Shown: one piece after another, positions 42,067-51,507 of the stretch
Layout of the letters: every line of letters begins with the position of its first letter
Numbering within the stretch: position 1 is the stretch's first letter
Source of the DNA: Flavobacterium suaedae
GTDB taxonomy: Bacteria; Bacteroidota; Bacteroidia; Flavobacteriales; Flavobacteriaceae
NCBI RefSeq assembly: GCF_014642915.1
Contig: NZ_BMJE01000001.1
Coordinates: 62,001 to 126,000, forward strand
Length of the DNA: 64,000 bases
Reading direction: 5' to 3'
Position numbers and translations under genes: made by a program
Notes under the pieces: model-generated
What the model was told of the DNA's origin: nothing
What the model saw: the letters and a program-made list of their open reading frames with translations, nothing else
Databases searched by the model: none

Positions 42067-44202
42067 ATGATAAAGAAATTAGCTTTTATATTGGTTATAT
42101 TTATTGGTTTGAGCTGCGATAGCAAGTCTCAGAACTTTGTGTTGTATAAAAAAGGTAAAGTAATACCTGTAGTTAAAGTTAATAGTGCCGATTTACATCC
42201 TTTAGCTGAAGATTTATGTGACCTTTTTGAGCAGGCAGCAGGCATGCGCCCTGAAATAATTGAAGGTAGTACTCCGAAAGGAACTCCTGTTATAGAAATT
42301 GGATATTTAAAAAATAAAGAAGCAGAGAACTATACCTTTTCATTTACTCAAAAAAAGAGTGATTTTATTATTGAAGGTGCAGCTAAAGAAAGCCTTTATT
42401 ATGCTAACAGAAAATTTTTTGAACTGTATACTGGGGCAAATCAGTTTAATTTCAGCTCAAAAGAAGATAAACTGACAGAAATAAATATACCGCGTAATTT
42501 GGAATACAAGTTTACTCCTGATTTTGAATATAGAGAGCCTTATTTTCCGCAAAACTTTAAAGAGCAATTCAGACGTTGGAACATGACACATACTCTTGAT
42601 GAAGAATGGGGTATATGGGGGCACAATATTAATAAAGCTGTTAAGGTTACTGAACCCATGCTTGCAACTGTTAACGGTGAACTTAATGAAGAGCAATTAT
42701 GCTTTTCCAGCCCTGAGTTGAAAGCTGCTTTAACCGATTACATAAAAAATCAGATAGCAGAGAAAGCAAAGCAGTCAAAGTACATGATAATGCCTAATGA
42801 TAATGCTTTGGTATGTCAGTGTGATAGATGTAAAGCTTTAGGGAACACCGAAAAAAATGCAAGTCCGGCTGTTTTTACCTTATTAAACATTTTAGCTAAA
42901 GAGTTTCCTGAAAAACAATTTTTTAGCACTGCTTATATAACCACACAACAACCTCCGGAATTTAAACTTAAAGACAACACAGGTGTTATGCTTAGCACTA
43001 TGGCTTTCCCTAAAGGAGTAGTTATAGCACAGTCTAATAAAAAAGACTTTGCCGAAAAGCAGCTTTCAGAATGGAAAAATGTCACTAATACTATTTACTT
43101 GTGGGATTACGCAATTAATTTTGATAATTATTTAGAGGTATACCCAACTGTAGAAATTATGCAGCAAAACCTGCAATTTTACAAAAGCAGAGGAGTAACA
43201 GGTGTTTTTATGCAGGGGAGTGAAGGTACCTATAGCTCGTTTAGTGATTTAAAGAGTTATTTATACGCTCAGTTATTACAAGATGCTAATGTTAACTTAG
43301 AGCGTTGTATGAATACTTTTTTTAATGAAAACTATCCTGAAGTTAATGATTTGCTTTTTGATTATTATACAAATGCTGAGAGATTAGCGTTAGAGTCTAA
43401 AAAAGCATTTGATATATACGGAGGCTTCAACCAGGCATATGATAAATACATAGAGAAATCAGGTTTTGATTTATTCTATGACCGACTTATACAACGAACA
43501 GATACACTGGATATTGAAAAAAATAAAGACTTACAAAAATTACTCTTAAGTTTTACCTTCCAAAAACTGGAAATGTTACGCACCAAAGGTATAGGCGTGG
43601 GTGGTTATGCTGAACTAACGGAAGAAGGAAATATTAAAATAAAGTCTGTTACACATACACTTTTTGAAAGGCTTAAAAAGCTTAAAAAACAAACAGGTAT
43701 AGAAGAGTATAATGAATCAGGTTTAAAGCTGAGTGATTATATAGTGCATTGGGACGAAAAAATCTTAAATGGCAACTACAGTAATTTATTACTGAATAAA
43801 AAAATACAGTTTTTAACACCTCTGGATGAAGATTACCCTAATGGACGTATGTTAACTGATGGCGCAATAGGCTTTCCTGATTACTACAATAATTGGCTTT
43901 TAATTAGCCATGAAGCCCCTTCAATAAAAATATATACGGAAGATGTAGGTAATGCTTCAACAATTAAAATGAACTTTTTAGTTGATGAAAGGCATAGAAT
44001 ATATCCGCCAAAAGAAGTAAGGGTAAAAATTAACGGGCGTCAATATGGTGCAGAGGTTACTACTGAAGAAGGTAGTTATAAAGCTACGGCAGTTATACCT
44101 ATAGCAATAAAAGAGGGTGATGAGGCTATTATTATCACGATAGTAAAACAGCCTGATTACACCAAAAGACCAATAGCCTGTGATGAATTATACTTTAAAT
44201 AA
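42067..44202 (+). CDS. DUF4838-domain lipoprotein, glycosidase-like
   Basis: 711 aa. Signal with lipobox (FIGLSC, Cys18). The N-terminal 120 residues resemble the alpha-glucuronidase-type accessory domain. The core (about 150-480) has the DUF4838 hallmark CQCDRCKALG and TGVFMQGSEGTYSSFSDLKS, and a TIM-barrel-like layout. A C-terminal beta-sandwich follows. Catalytic residues are not identified. Beside a polymer synthase and exporter it could trim or bind the polysaccharide. Six nt downstream of the barrel gene. Confidence 0.75.
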   Translation: MIKKLAFILVIFIGLSCDSKSQNFVLYKKGKVIPVVKVNSADLHPLAEDLCDLFEQAAGMRPEIIEGSTPKGTPVIEIGYLKNKEAENYTFSFTQKKSDFIIEGAAKESLYYANRKFFELYTGANQFNFSSKEDKLTEINIPRNLEYKFTPDFEYREPYFPQNFKEQFRRWNMTHTLDEEWGIWGHNINKAVKVTEPMLATVNGELNEEQLCFSSPELKAALTDYIKNQIAEKAKQSKYMIMPNDNALVCQCDRCKALGNTEKNASPAVFTLLNILAKEFPEKQFFSTAYITTQQPPEFKLKDNTGVMLSTMAFPKGVVIAQSNKKDFAEKQLSEWKNVTNTIYLWDYAINFDNYLEVYPTVEIMQQNLQFYKSRGVTGVFMQGSEGTYSSFSDLKSYLYAQLLQDANVNLERCMNTFFNENYPEVNDLLFDYYTNAERLALESKKAFDIYGGFNQAYDKYIEKSGFDLFYDRLIQRTDTLDIEKNKDLQKLLLSFTFQKLEMLRTKGIGVGGYAELTEEGNIKIKSVTHTLFERLKKLKKQTGIEEYNESGLKLSDYIVHWDEKILNGNYSNLLLNKKIQFLTPLDEDYPNGRMLTDGAIGFPDYYNNWLLISHEAPSIKIYTEDVGNASTIKMNFLVDERHRIYPPKEVRVKINGRQYGAEVTTEEGSYKATAVIPIAIKEGDEAIIITIVKQPDYTKRPIACDELYFK

Positions 44203-44220
44203 AAATATATAAGGTTTGTT

Positions 44221-44796
44221 ATGAAAAGACCTGTAAAACATAAAATTATAATCAACTTTAAAAAAGTACTGTTACTTATTAGTACACTCATGCTGGTTTC
44301 TTTACTGCAAGGGTGTAAAAGTGACAGAGAAAATGCTTTTTTAGAGCTTACTACTATGGAGATAGAAGACTCCATAAGGCACTATTACCCTATATTACAG
44401 GGCTTAGAGCAAAATATAGTAGTGAAAATTACAAATACGGGTGAAAACCCTTTAAAACTGTATAAGGTATTGCCTTCTTGTGGGTGTACTACTGCCGAGT
44501 TTACCGAAAGAGCTATTGCGCCGGGCAATAGTGGGTTTATAGAACTAAAATACAACAGTATTAAAAATATAGGTAAAGTAGGTATTTATACCACTATAAT
44601 AGCCAATACAAAAAAGCGTTCGCACACTATGTACTTTGATATTCACGTAGTACCCGATGCTTTATATACTAAAGATTACGAAGAACTTTACCATATACAG
44701 GAAGAAGAAAAAGGAGGTCTTCAGGAAATGGTAGAAGGTGAAACCAACCAACGTGGCTATGTGGTAGACTCTACTGAAGTACAGAAGTATATGTAA
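44221..44796 (+). CDS. DUF1573 lipoprotein
   Basis: 191 aa. An N-terminal hydrophobic stretch ends with a likely lipobox (LLQGC). The DUF1573 beta-sandwich covers about 55-150, with the family's KVLPSCGCTTAEF and TTIIANTKK. These are surface or periplasmic proteins of unclear role, frequent in Bacteroidota. Last gene of the EPS-like operon, 18 nt after DUF4838. Confidence 0.8.
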   Translation: MKRPVKHKIIINFKKVLLLISTLMLVSLLQGCKSDRENAFLELTTMEIEDSIRHYYPILQGLEQNIVVKITNTGENPLKLYKVLPSCGCTTAEFTERAIAPGNSGFIELKYNSIKNIGKVGIYTTIIANTKKRSHTMYFDIHVVPDALYTKDYEELYHIQEEEKGGLQEMVEGETNQRGYVVDSTEVQKYM

Positions 44797-44842
44797 TATA
44801 AAAATTTAGTTTTTATAGTGCTGTAAGCCTGTACTATTGCTG

Positions 44843-44850
44843 TATATTTG
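44843..44850 (+). promoter_or_regulatory. -7 element of the MutS-like gene
   Basis: TATATTTG fits TAnnTTTG. It lies 20 nt upstream of the ATG at 44870 and inside the longer frame from 44837, which supports the shorter start. Confidence 0.55.
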
Positions 44851-44869
44851 TTTCTTTAGCATTACAAAA

Positions 44870-46642
44870 ATGGAATTTTATATTACCCAACTACAAGGTT
44901 ACAAAACATTACTAAACAAACTAAAAAAACAATACAACATAATAAGCATCAGCAGGCTATTGGTAGCTGTTGCCGTTATAGTATTACTTTGGTTCAGTAT
45001 ACAAGAGCAAAGTATAAATAGTTATTTATTACCTATAGCTGTTTTTATATTGGCGTTTTTCTTTTTAATGAACAGGCATACTGTTATATCCCGAAAAAGA
45101 AAAAGAGCAGAAGCTATTATAGCCATCAATCAGGATGAAATTACCCATTTAAAACGAGAAGGGAATAATTTTGAAGACGGTGCTGAGTTTACAGACCCAA
45201 AACACGAGTATTCTTATGATTTAGATATATTCGGGAAACACTCTATTTTTCAGCATATAAACCGCACGGAGACCTATAAAGGAAAAGAAAAGCTGGCAGG
45301 TTTATTCTTGAAATTGTTACCTCAAAATGAAATACTCAACAATCAGGAAGCGGTAAAAGAACTTACAATAAAGCCGGAGTTCAGGCAGGAAATTCAGGCT
45401 TTAGGACTTATAAAAAAGGATAACCAAAAAACATATTCCAAGCTAATAAACTGGAGTAAGGAAAAGGTAGTTGGTGTAAGCCTAATATCAAGACTATTAG
45501 CATTTTTACTACCTTTGGTGTTACTAGGGCTTTTTACTGCCTATATAGTAACACGCGACACCGCATTACTTTCCGCTTGCGGTTATGTATTTATATTTAA
45601 TCTGCTATTGGTTTTAGGCAAAATTAAAAGCCTGAGAAATGAAAATAATTATACTACAGAGGTTAATGAAATACTGCACCAGTACAGTTTAATAATCAAT
45701 CAAATAGAAAAAGAGAAGTTTAAAGCAGAAAAACTGTTAACATTACAAAACAAGCTATATTCAGGTAAAGAACCTGCGGGTAAACTCATAAAAACATTAA
45801 GCATACTGTTCTCTCAAATGGATACTGTAGGTAATGTTTTGGGTGCCTTGATTATGAATGGAATTTTCCAGTACCATGTACATATATTGGCAGGGCTGCA
45901 TAGCTGGAAAAAACAACATGCCGATAATATAGAAAACTGGCTGGATGTTATTGCCGAATTTGAAGCCTTAAACAGTTTGGCTAATTATTATTATAATAAC
46001 CAGGACTATATTTTCCCACAGCTTAATACAGAATACAAAATTGAGTTTAAAAACCTCTCTCACCCTTTATTAAATCCTGCTACACGTATTGGTAACGATG
46101 TTGCTTTTACTCCGCAATTTACGGTGTTAACAGGTTCTAATATGTCGGGGAAAAGTACATTTTTACGCAGCTTAGGGTTAAATATGGTTTTAGCCGGTAT
46201 GGGCGCTCCTGTTTGTGCCGATGCTGCTGTAGTACACCCATTGCCTGTATTGGTCTCTATGAGGCTTTCCGATTCTTTAGCGGATAGTGAATCGTATTTC
46301 TTTGCAGAGATAAAACGCCTTAAAAAGATAATGGATGCCGTTAAAAATGAGCGCTCTTTTGTATTGCTCGATGAAATACTGCGCGGTACAAACTCTGATG
46401 ATAAGCGCAGTGGTACTATAGCCGTTGTAGAAAAAATGGTAGGCTACAATGCCATTGGTGCAATTGCTACCCACGATGTTGAAGTTTGTGAAACTACGTA
46501 TAAATACCCTGATAGTTTAGTTAACCGTTGTTTTGAAGCAGAAATAACCCATAGCGAACTTTATTTTGACTACAAACTACGCGAAGGAGTTTGTAAAAAT
46601 AAAAGTGCTACTTTCCTTATGAAAAAACAGGGTGTTATATAA
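44870..46642 (+). CDS. Membrane-spanning MutS-family ATPase
   Basis: 590 aa. Hydrophobic helices at about 30-68 (LLVAVAVIVLLWFSI; LPIAVFILAFFFLM) and again near 210-245, a helical lever region, and a C-terminal MutS-type ATPase with Walker A GSNMSGKST, Walker B FVLLDEILRGTNSDD and ATHDVEV. The mismatch-binding domain I of MutS is absent, so this belongs with the MutS-related, membrane-linked proteins of Bacteroidota rather than mismatch repair. Start ATG 44870 is preferred. Substrate unknown. Confidence 0.85.
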   Translation: MEFYITQLQGYKTLLNKLKKQYNIISISRLLVAVAVIVLLWFSIQEQSINSYLLPIAVFILAFFFLMNRHTVISRKRKRAEAIIAINQDEITHLKREGNNFEDGAEFTDPKHEYSYDLDIFGKHSIFQHINRTETYKGKEKLAGLFLKLLPQNEILNNQEAVKELTIKPEFRQEIQALGLIKKDNQKTYSKLINWSKEKVVGVSLISRLLAFLLPLVLLGLFTAYIVTRDTALLSACGYVFIFNLLLVLGKIKSLRNENNYTTEVNEILHQYSLIINQIEKEKFKAEKLLTLQNKLYSGKEPAGKLIKTLSILFSQMDTVGNVLGALIMNGIFQYHVHILAGLHSWKKQHADNIENWLDVIAEFEALNSLANYYYNNQDYIFPQLNTEYKIEFKNLSHPLLNPATRIGNDVAFTPQFTVLTGSNMSGKSTFLRSLGLNMVLAGMGAPVCADAAVVHPLPVLVSMRLSDSLADSESYFFAEIKRLKKIMDAVKNERSFVLLDEILRGTNSDDKRSGTIAVVEKMVGYNAIGAIATHDVEVCETTYKYPDSLVNRCFEAEITHSELYFDYKLREGVCKNKSATFLMKKQGVI

Positions 46643-46709
46643 TTTATTTTATTGATACATAATTGTTTGTTGCTAATAATATTTATTTTAGCTAAAAATC
46701 TATCTAATT

Positions 46710-47444
46710 ATGAAACTAATAAATCTGGTTTTTAAATACGGAGTAGCTCTAATTTTTCTGTTTACATTTTCAAGTTGTTTATACTTTCCTAAACCAATGC
46801 CACTAGAAGCTGATACGGTTGATAATTTTTCAGGTCTTCTTGAGGGAAGTTATAAATTTTTAGATGAATCGGATAAACAAAAAGATAGTATTGGAAGGCT
46901 TAAAATAATCAAAGATAAAAATGTATATAAAATATATGATTGGAAGAAAGCGAAAGACAACCCTGAAACTGTTGGTAGCAAAAAGCTATTGTTTCAATTA
47001 GATTTTGATACCAAAACTTTTTATGATTATAGAGCAAAGGAAGATGTAGCAAAGTCAAGTTTTATTCTGAAAAAGTTAAAGAACACTTTTTTTATTAATA
47101 TATATATATACAATTCAGAAGCTAATAAAGGCATGTGGCACTTATATGCAATAGAAATCGAAGGAAACTTGATGACTTTTATTCAGTTTACTTATGATAA
47201 AAGTTTAGAAGATAACTTTAAATTAACTCGTGTAGGGGATAATAAATATAGCGATTATATAGTTAGTGTTACAGATGATGAGCTTTTTTCATTAATCAAT
47301 AGTAGTACAAAAGCTATAACACGATCACATTTTATGAAAGAACCTGAGCCTGAAAATTATTTGAATAAATATTTAATTATTGGTACAGCTTTTATAGGTG
47401 TACTTTTAATAATATTATTTATATATAGAGCAGTAAAAAAATAA
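46710..47444 (+). CDS. Lipoprotein with C-terminal transmembrane helix
   Basis: 244 aa. The signal ends in TFSSC (lipobox); residues 30-205 form a beta-rich domain with no family recognised, and a second hydrophobic helix ends the protein (LIIGTAFIGVLLIILFIYR). Having both a lipobox and a C-terminal anchor is unusual. Convergent with dnaN and separated by a bidirectional terminator. Confidence 0.6.
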   Translation: MKLINLVFKYGVALIFLFTFSSCLYFPKPMPLEADTVDNFSGLLEGSYKFLDESDKQKDSIGRLKIIKDKNVYKIYDWKKAKDNPETVGSKKLLFQLDFDTKTFYDYRAKEDVAKSSFILKKLKNTFFINIYIYNSEANKGMWHLYAIEIEGNLMTFIQFTYDKSLEDNFKLTRVGDNKYSDYIVSVTDDELFSLINSSTKAITRSHFMKEPEPENYLNKYLIIGTAFIGVLLIILFIYRAVKK

Positions 47445-47447
47445 ACA

Positions 47448-47480
47448 AAAAAGGCAGGTTATTTAAAAACCTGCCTTTTT
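47448..47480. terminator. Bidirectional terminator between the lipoprotein gene and dnaN
   Basis: Perfect 13-bp arms aaaaaggcaggtt (47448-47460) and aacctgccttttt (47468-47480): A-run and T-run at opposite ends serve both strands. Confidence 0.9.
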
Positions 47481-47504
47481 CAATTTATAGAAATTTTGGT
47501 GTGT

Positions 47505-48623
47505 TTAGTTGTTAAGCATTACCGGCATAACCAGCATTGTAACGCTTTCGCCTTCGTCAAGACCATCAACAGGGGTTAATATACCTGCACGGTTTGGTAA
47601 TGACATTTCCAGCATAATTTCATCGCTTTGCAGATTGTTCAGCATTTCAGTAAGGAAACGCGAGTTAAAACCAATCTGCATATCATCACCTTGGTAATCA
47701 CAAGTAAGGCGTTCTTCCGCTTTGTTAGAGTAATCAATATCCTCCGCAGAAATATTTAACTCCGTACCTGCAATTTTAAGGCGTATTTGGTGTGTAGTCT
47801 TGTTAGAGAATATTGCCACACGCTTTACAGAGCTTAAAATCTGCATACGGTTTATAAGTAACTTGTTAGGGTTTTCTTTTGGTATAACCGCTTCGTAGTT
47901 AGGGTATTTACCATCTATAAGGCGACACGTTAACACATAGTTCTCAAAAGAAAAAGTAGCATTAGAATCGTTATACTCAATAGTAACCTCTGCATCAGAT
48001 GCTGCTAAAATTCCTTTTAAAATAGTTAAAGGCTTTTTAGGCATGATGAAATCAGCTACCTGAGAGGCTTTAACGTCCTCACGTGAATATTTAACCAGTT
48101 TGTGAGCATCAGTAGCAACAAACGTTAAACCTTCGGGAGAGAACTGGAAAAACACTCCTGACATTACCGGACGTAAATCATCATTACCTGCTGCAAAAAT
48201 AGTTTTACTAACGGCTGTAGCTAATACTTCGGCAGGCACTATAGTTGACGATGGGTCATCCAGCGATACTGCTTTAGGGAATTCATCTCCTTCAGCATAA
48301 GCCAGTGCATATTTACCCGAGTTAGAGCTTATCTCTATAGTACTGTTATCTTCTACTGTAAAAGTAAGCGGTTGCTCAGGGAATGTTTTTAAGGTTTCCA
48401 ATAATAGTTTTGCAGGTACTGCAATGCTTCCCTGGCTTTCTGAATCAATATCAAGCGTAGAGGACATAGTAGTCTCTAAATCTGATGCGGAAACAGTCAG
48501 TTTATTATTATCTAATTCAAAAAGGAAGTTATCTAAAATAGGTAGGGTGTTGCTGCTGTTTATTACGCTGCCTAACACCTGTAACTGCTTTAATAAATAT
48601 GTACTGGATACTATAAATTTCAT
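47505..48623 (-). CDS. dnaN: DNA polymerase III beta sliding clamp
   Basis: 372 aa with the three-domain clamp layout; it begins MKFIVSSTYLLKQLQVLGSV and ends with the family's MLVMPVMLNN. It forms a dimeric ring around DNA and tethers the replicative polymerase and repair partners. A minus-strand TATATTTG (48662-48669) lies about 40 nt upstream. Downstream of gldG in the same direction; not near dnaA here. Confidence 0.97.
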   Translation of the reverse strand: MKFIVSSTYLLKQLQVLGSVINSSNTLPILDNFLFELDNNKLTVSASDLETTMSSTLDIDSESQGSIAVPAKLLLETLKTFPEQPLTFTVEDNSTIEISSNSGKYALAYAEGDEFPKAVSLDDPSSTIVPAEVLATAVSKTIFAAGNDDLRPVMSGVFFQFSPEGLTFVATDAHKLVKYSREDVKASQVADFIMPKKPLTILKGILAASDAEVTIEYNDSNATFSFENYVLTCRLIDGKYPNYEAVIPKENPNKLLINRMQILSSVKRVAIFSNKTTHQIRLKIAGTELNISAEDIDYSNKAEERLTCDYQGDDMQIGFNSRFLTEMLNNLQSDEIMLEMSLPNRAGILTPVDGLDEGESVTMLVMPVMLNN

Positions 48624-48661
48624 CTCGTTGATTTATTTAATTGTAAGGATATACAATTTTA

Positions 48662-48669
48662 CAAATATA
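48662..48669 (-). promoter_or_regulatory. -7 element of dnaN
   Basis: TATATTTG on the minus strand fits TAnnTTTG, giving a leader of about 30 nt. Confidence 0.45.
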
Positions 48670-48707
48670 TCGTAATCCTGTTAATGTTGAAATATTTTTT
48701 ATTAACA

Positions 48708-50414
48708 CTATTTAGAATATTTACGCTTACGCAAGAAGGTAAACAGTATACCGAAAACTAAAAGTATTAGTATTGGTAACCCGACAGTTATAAACTGTGC
48801 GGTGGTATAATCGGCATATACTTTTTCTTTATCCAGCATTGGCAGGTTTACCTCTTTGCTTCTAATGTTGATAAGTCCTGTATCATCCAGTAAATAGTTA
48901 ATACAGTTCATAACAAACTCTTTGTTGTCATACCTGTTTTTTGTCCACTTATCATAACCTAATTCAAGCGGTCTGTACTGGCTGTCTAACTGATTTTTTG
49001 CTATATCTCCGTCAGATATTATAATCATTTTGTTCTCTTTTCCAACACTTTTGTATGTGTCATCTTTAAAAGGCAGTACTCTGTTTTCATATACAGAGTG
49101 GAACTTACCTTCCAGCAATACCGAAACGGGAATGTAACCAAAGCCTTCATAATCGGCAGGACTGGTTTTTTGCGCTACCATACTAAGGCTTATTTGGGTA
49201 GGTGTACCTACCGGTTTAGAATACCTTGAGGTAGATAGCAGTACATTCTTTTTAATACCGTTTTTAAGGGTATCTATAGGGTTTGCGAATTCAAATTTAA
49301 TTCCCCCTAAGTTTTTAACTATTGGGTGATTTGCACCTTTATATACTGTAGTGTCAGGATATACAAAAGGGGAGAAGCGCCATAAATATTGCTGGTATTG
49401 TGTTGAACTACCTTCAGCACCTGTTGCCAGTTGTATTGGTGTAGCCATTTCATCCTTAATAATATCAGGATTAAGGCGGAAACCATACTTAAAGAACATA
49501 TCCCTAAGGTTTAAATCGCGAGGGTAAGCAAGCGTGGTACCGTTTTCGTTATACAGGCTGTCCATATCCATTTGTACCGCATCTACCATCCACAGTGTTT
49601 TACCACCATTCATAATATACTGGTCCAGCACTTCTTTTTCTTCTTCGCTAAAGCGTTCAGTAGGTTTTGCTATTATGGCGAGGTCATATTCTTTTAAATC
49701 AGTCAGTGTTTTTTGTGGATTGGCAGCCACAGAATCTAAAGTAAAAGGAGCAATAAAATAGCTTTCTCTTACTTCTTGCAGTAAGTCGGCTATAAACATT
49801 TCTCTCATTTCGCCATTACCTTTTATAACAGCTACCTTCTTTTGTTTTTCTGTAATTACTTTGTTTATGGCATCAGCAAAAGCATATTCTAAATGCTGTA
49901 CCGATGTTACTACCATTTCGGTAGTGCTGGCGCCCATTTGGTTTTTAAGTAACTGAACAGTGGTGCTTTTGTTACCATAGTTAACAATGGCCCAAGGGTA
50001 TACTATTTCCTGTGTTTGTTTTCCTTTGTCGTTAACGCTTATGTTTAAAGGTGTAAGACCAATTTTATAAAGGTCTGCCATTACCTGTTCTTCATTTACA
50101 CCTTCTTCATCAAGAGGGTTTACAAAATTGAATACAATATTATCATTATAAGCTTTAAATTCTTCTAATAACTGGCGAGTTTCGTTTTGTAGTTTTTTAA
50201 ACTCTCCGGGAAAATCACCTTCTAAAAACACATCTACATATAGCGGTTCAACAGGAGTTTCTACCAGTGATAGCGTAACAGGTGACAGGGTGTAACGTTT
50301 ATCCTGCGTTAAGTCAAATCGTTTAAAATAATAACCACCTGCAAAATTTAGTGCCAGTAATACAATTACTGTTATAATAAGCTGCTTTATGCTTTTTTTC
50401 TTACCTGCTTTCAT
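48708..50414 (-). CDS. gldG: Gliding motility ABC transporter component GldG
   Basis: 568 aa. One N-terminal transmembrane helix (LIITVIVLLALNFAGGYYF), a large periplasmic domain (ABC_transp_aux type; RFDLTQDKRYTLSPVT) and a C-terminal helix (FITVGLPILILLVFGILFTF). With GldF and the separate GldA ATPase it forms the transporter needed for gliding in Flavobacterium. The ATG at 50414 overlaps the gldF stop as TAATG. Confidence 0.93.
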   Translation of the reverse strand: MKAGKKKSIKQLIITVIVLLALNFAGGYYFKRFDLTQDKRYTLSPVTLSLVETPVEPLYVDVFLEGDFPGEFKKLQNETRQLLEEFKAYNDNIVFNFVNPLDEEGVNEEQVMADLYKIGLTPLNISVNDKGKQTQEIVYPWAIVNYGNKSTTVQLLKNQMGASTTEMVVTSVQHLEYAFADAINKVITEKQKKVAVIKGNGEMREMFIADLLQEVRESYFIAPFTLDSVAANPQKTLTDLKEYDLAIIAKPTERFSEEEKEVLDQYIMNGGKTLWMVDAVQMDMDSLYNENGTTLAYPRDLNLRDMFFKYGFRLNPDIIKDEMATPIQLATGAEGSSTQYQQYLWRFSPFVYPDTTVYKGANHPIVKNLGGIKFEFANPIDTLKNGIKKNVLLSTSRYSKPVGTPTQISLSMVAQKTSPADYEGFGYIPVSVLLEGKFHSVYENRVLPFKDDTYKSVGKENKMIIISDGDIAKNQLDSQYRPLELGYDKWTKNRYDNKEFVMNCINYLLDDTGLINIRSKEVNLPMLDKEKVYADYTTAQFITVGLPILILLVFGILFTFLRKRKYSK

Positions 50415-51130
50415 TACCACTTTAGCGATTTAAGTTTATACACAGTGAATGAAAGGAAAAGTATTGTTATGCTCACAAAGTAAATAACATCGCGAGTATC
50501 GATAACACCTCTGCTCATACTTTTGAAATGATAATCCATTCCGAAAGAAGCTATATAATTACCGGCTTGTTGTGCTATGCCTTCAAAACCGTAATACAGT
50601 ATAAAACACATAAAAACAGCCGATATAAACGCTACAATTTGGTTTGATGAAAGGGTAGAGGCAAAAAGCCCTGCTGCGGTATACCCTGCAATAAGGAAGA
50701 GTAAACCAAAATAAGAACCCAGTGTGCTGCCCATATCAATATTGCCGGGAGGGCTGCCGTAGTCGGAAAGCACAATAACATATATTATAGTAGGTAATAG
50801 TGCTAAAATAATAAGTATAAAAGCCCCGAAAAACTTACCGCCTACTATTTGCCAGGTACTTAAAGGCTTAGTGAATAAAAGCTCTATAGTACCTTGTCTT
50901 TTTTCATCAGAAAAACTGCGCATGGTTACCGCAGGAATTAAGAAAATTAAAATCCACGGTGCAAGCGTAAAAAAGGGAGTTAAATCGGCAAAACCACTAT
51001 TCAGAATATTAAAATCGCCATCAAAAACCCAAAGAAAAAGCCCGTTTAGTATGAGAAAAACCGCAATAACCAAATAGCCTACAGGCGACCCGAAAAACGA
51101 TTTGATTTCTCTTAATAATATAGCTTTCAT
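50414..51130 (-). CDS. gldF: Gliding motility ABC transporter permease GldF
   Basis: 238 aa with about six transmembrane helices and the ABC-2 permease motif around FSDEKRQGTIELLFTKPLS. Partner of GldG and GldA in the gliding-associated ABC transporter. Overlaps gldG by one base. No obvious promoter; probably transcribed with the upstream SAM hydrolase and ABM genes. Confidence 0.95.
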   Translation of the reverse strand: MKAILLREIKSFFGSPVGYLVIAVFLILNGLFLWVFDGDFNILNSGFADLTPFFTLAPWILIFLIPAVTMRSFSDEKRQGTIELLFTKPLSTWQIVGGKFFGAFILIILALLPTIIYVIVLSDYGSPPGNIDMGSTLGSYFGLLFLIAGYTAAGLFASTLSSNQIVAFISAVFMCFILYYGFEGIAQQAGNYIASFGMDYHFKSMSRGVIDTRDVIYFVSITILFLSFTVYKLKSLKW

Positions 51131-51198
51131 TTACTTAGTGTTCTGTTAGTTAGTTGTGTTTATATCAATTAGTAGTTTCAGTTTTTTTTGCTAATGTA

Positions 51199-51495
51199 TT
51201 ACTCCAGTGTTACCAGTTTGTCAACGCTCCAAGCCTGTGGTTTGTCATTAAACAGTTTTTTGGTAAAAGCCCAAACCTCTTTAAATAATTCAGACTGGCG
51301 ATAGCTTTCTAAATCACTTTCGTTTTCCCAATAGCTGTATGTAAAAAATACAGAAGGATTATCTTTATCTCTGTACAATTCTAAAAAACGGTTTCCGGGA
51401 TAGTTTCGTATGTGTTGCTTTACTTCATGGAAGTTTTCTAAAAAAGCAGCTACTTTATCCTCGTGAAAACTCATTTTTACAATTCTTACAAACAT
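51199..51495 (-). CDS. Antibiotic biosynthesis monooxygenase (ABM)-type protein
   Basis: 98 aa with the ABM ferredoxin-like fold: MFVRIVKMSFHEDKVAAFLE, then FLELYRDKDNPSVFFTYSYW and ESDLESYRQSELFKEVW. Small dimeric enzymes or quinone/heme-related proteins; substrate unknown. Thirteen nt after the SAM hydrolase gene, so in the same operon. Confidence 0.85.
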   Translation of the reverse strand: MFVRIVKMSFHEDKVAAFLENFHEVKQHIRNYPGNRFLELYRDKDNPSVFFTYSYWENESDLESYRQSELFKEVWAFTKKLFNDKPQAWSVDKLVTLE

Positions 51496-51507
51496 AGTGT
51501 TTTTATA

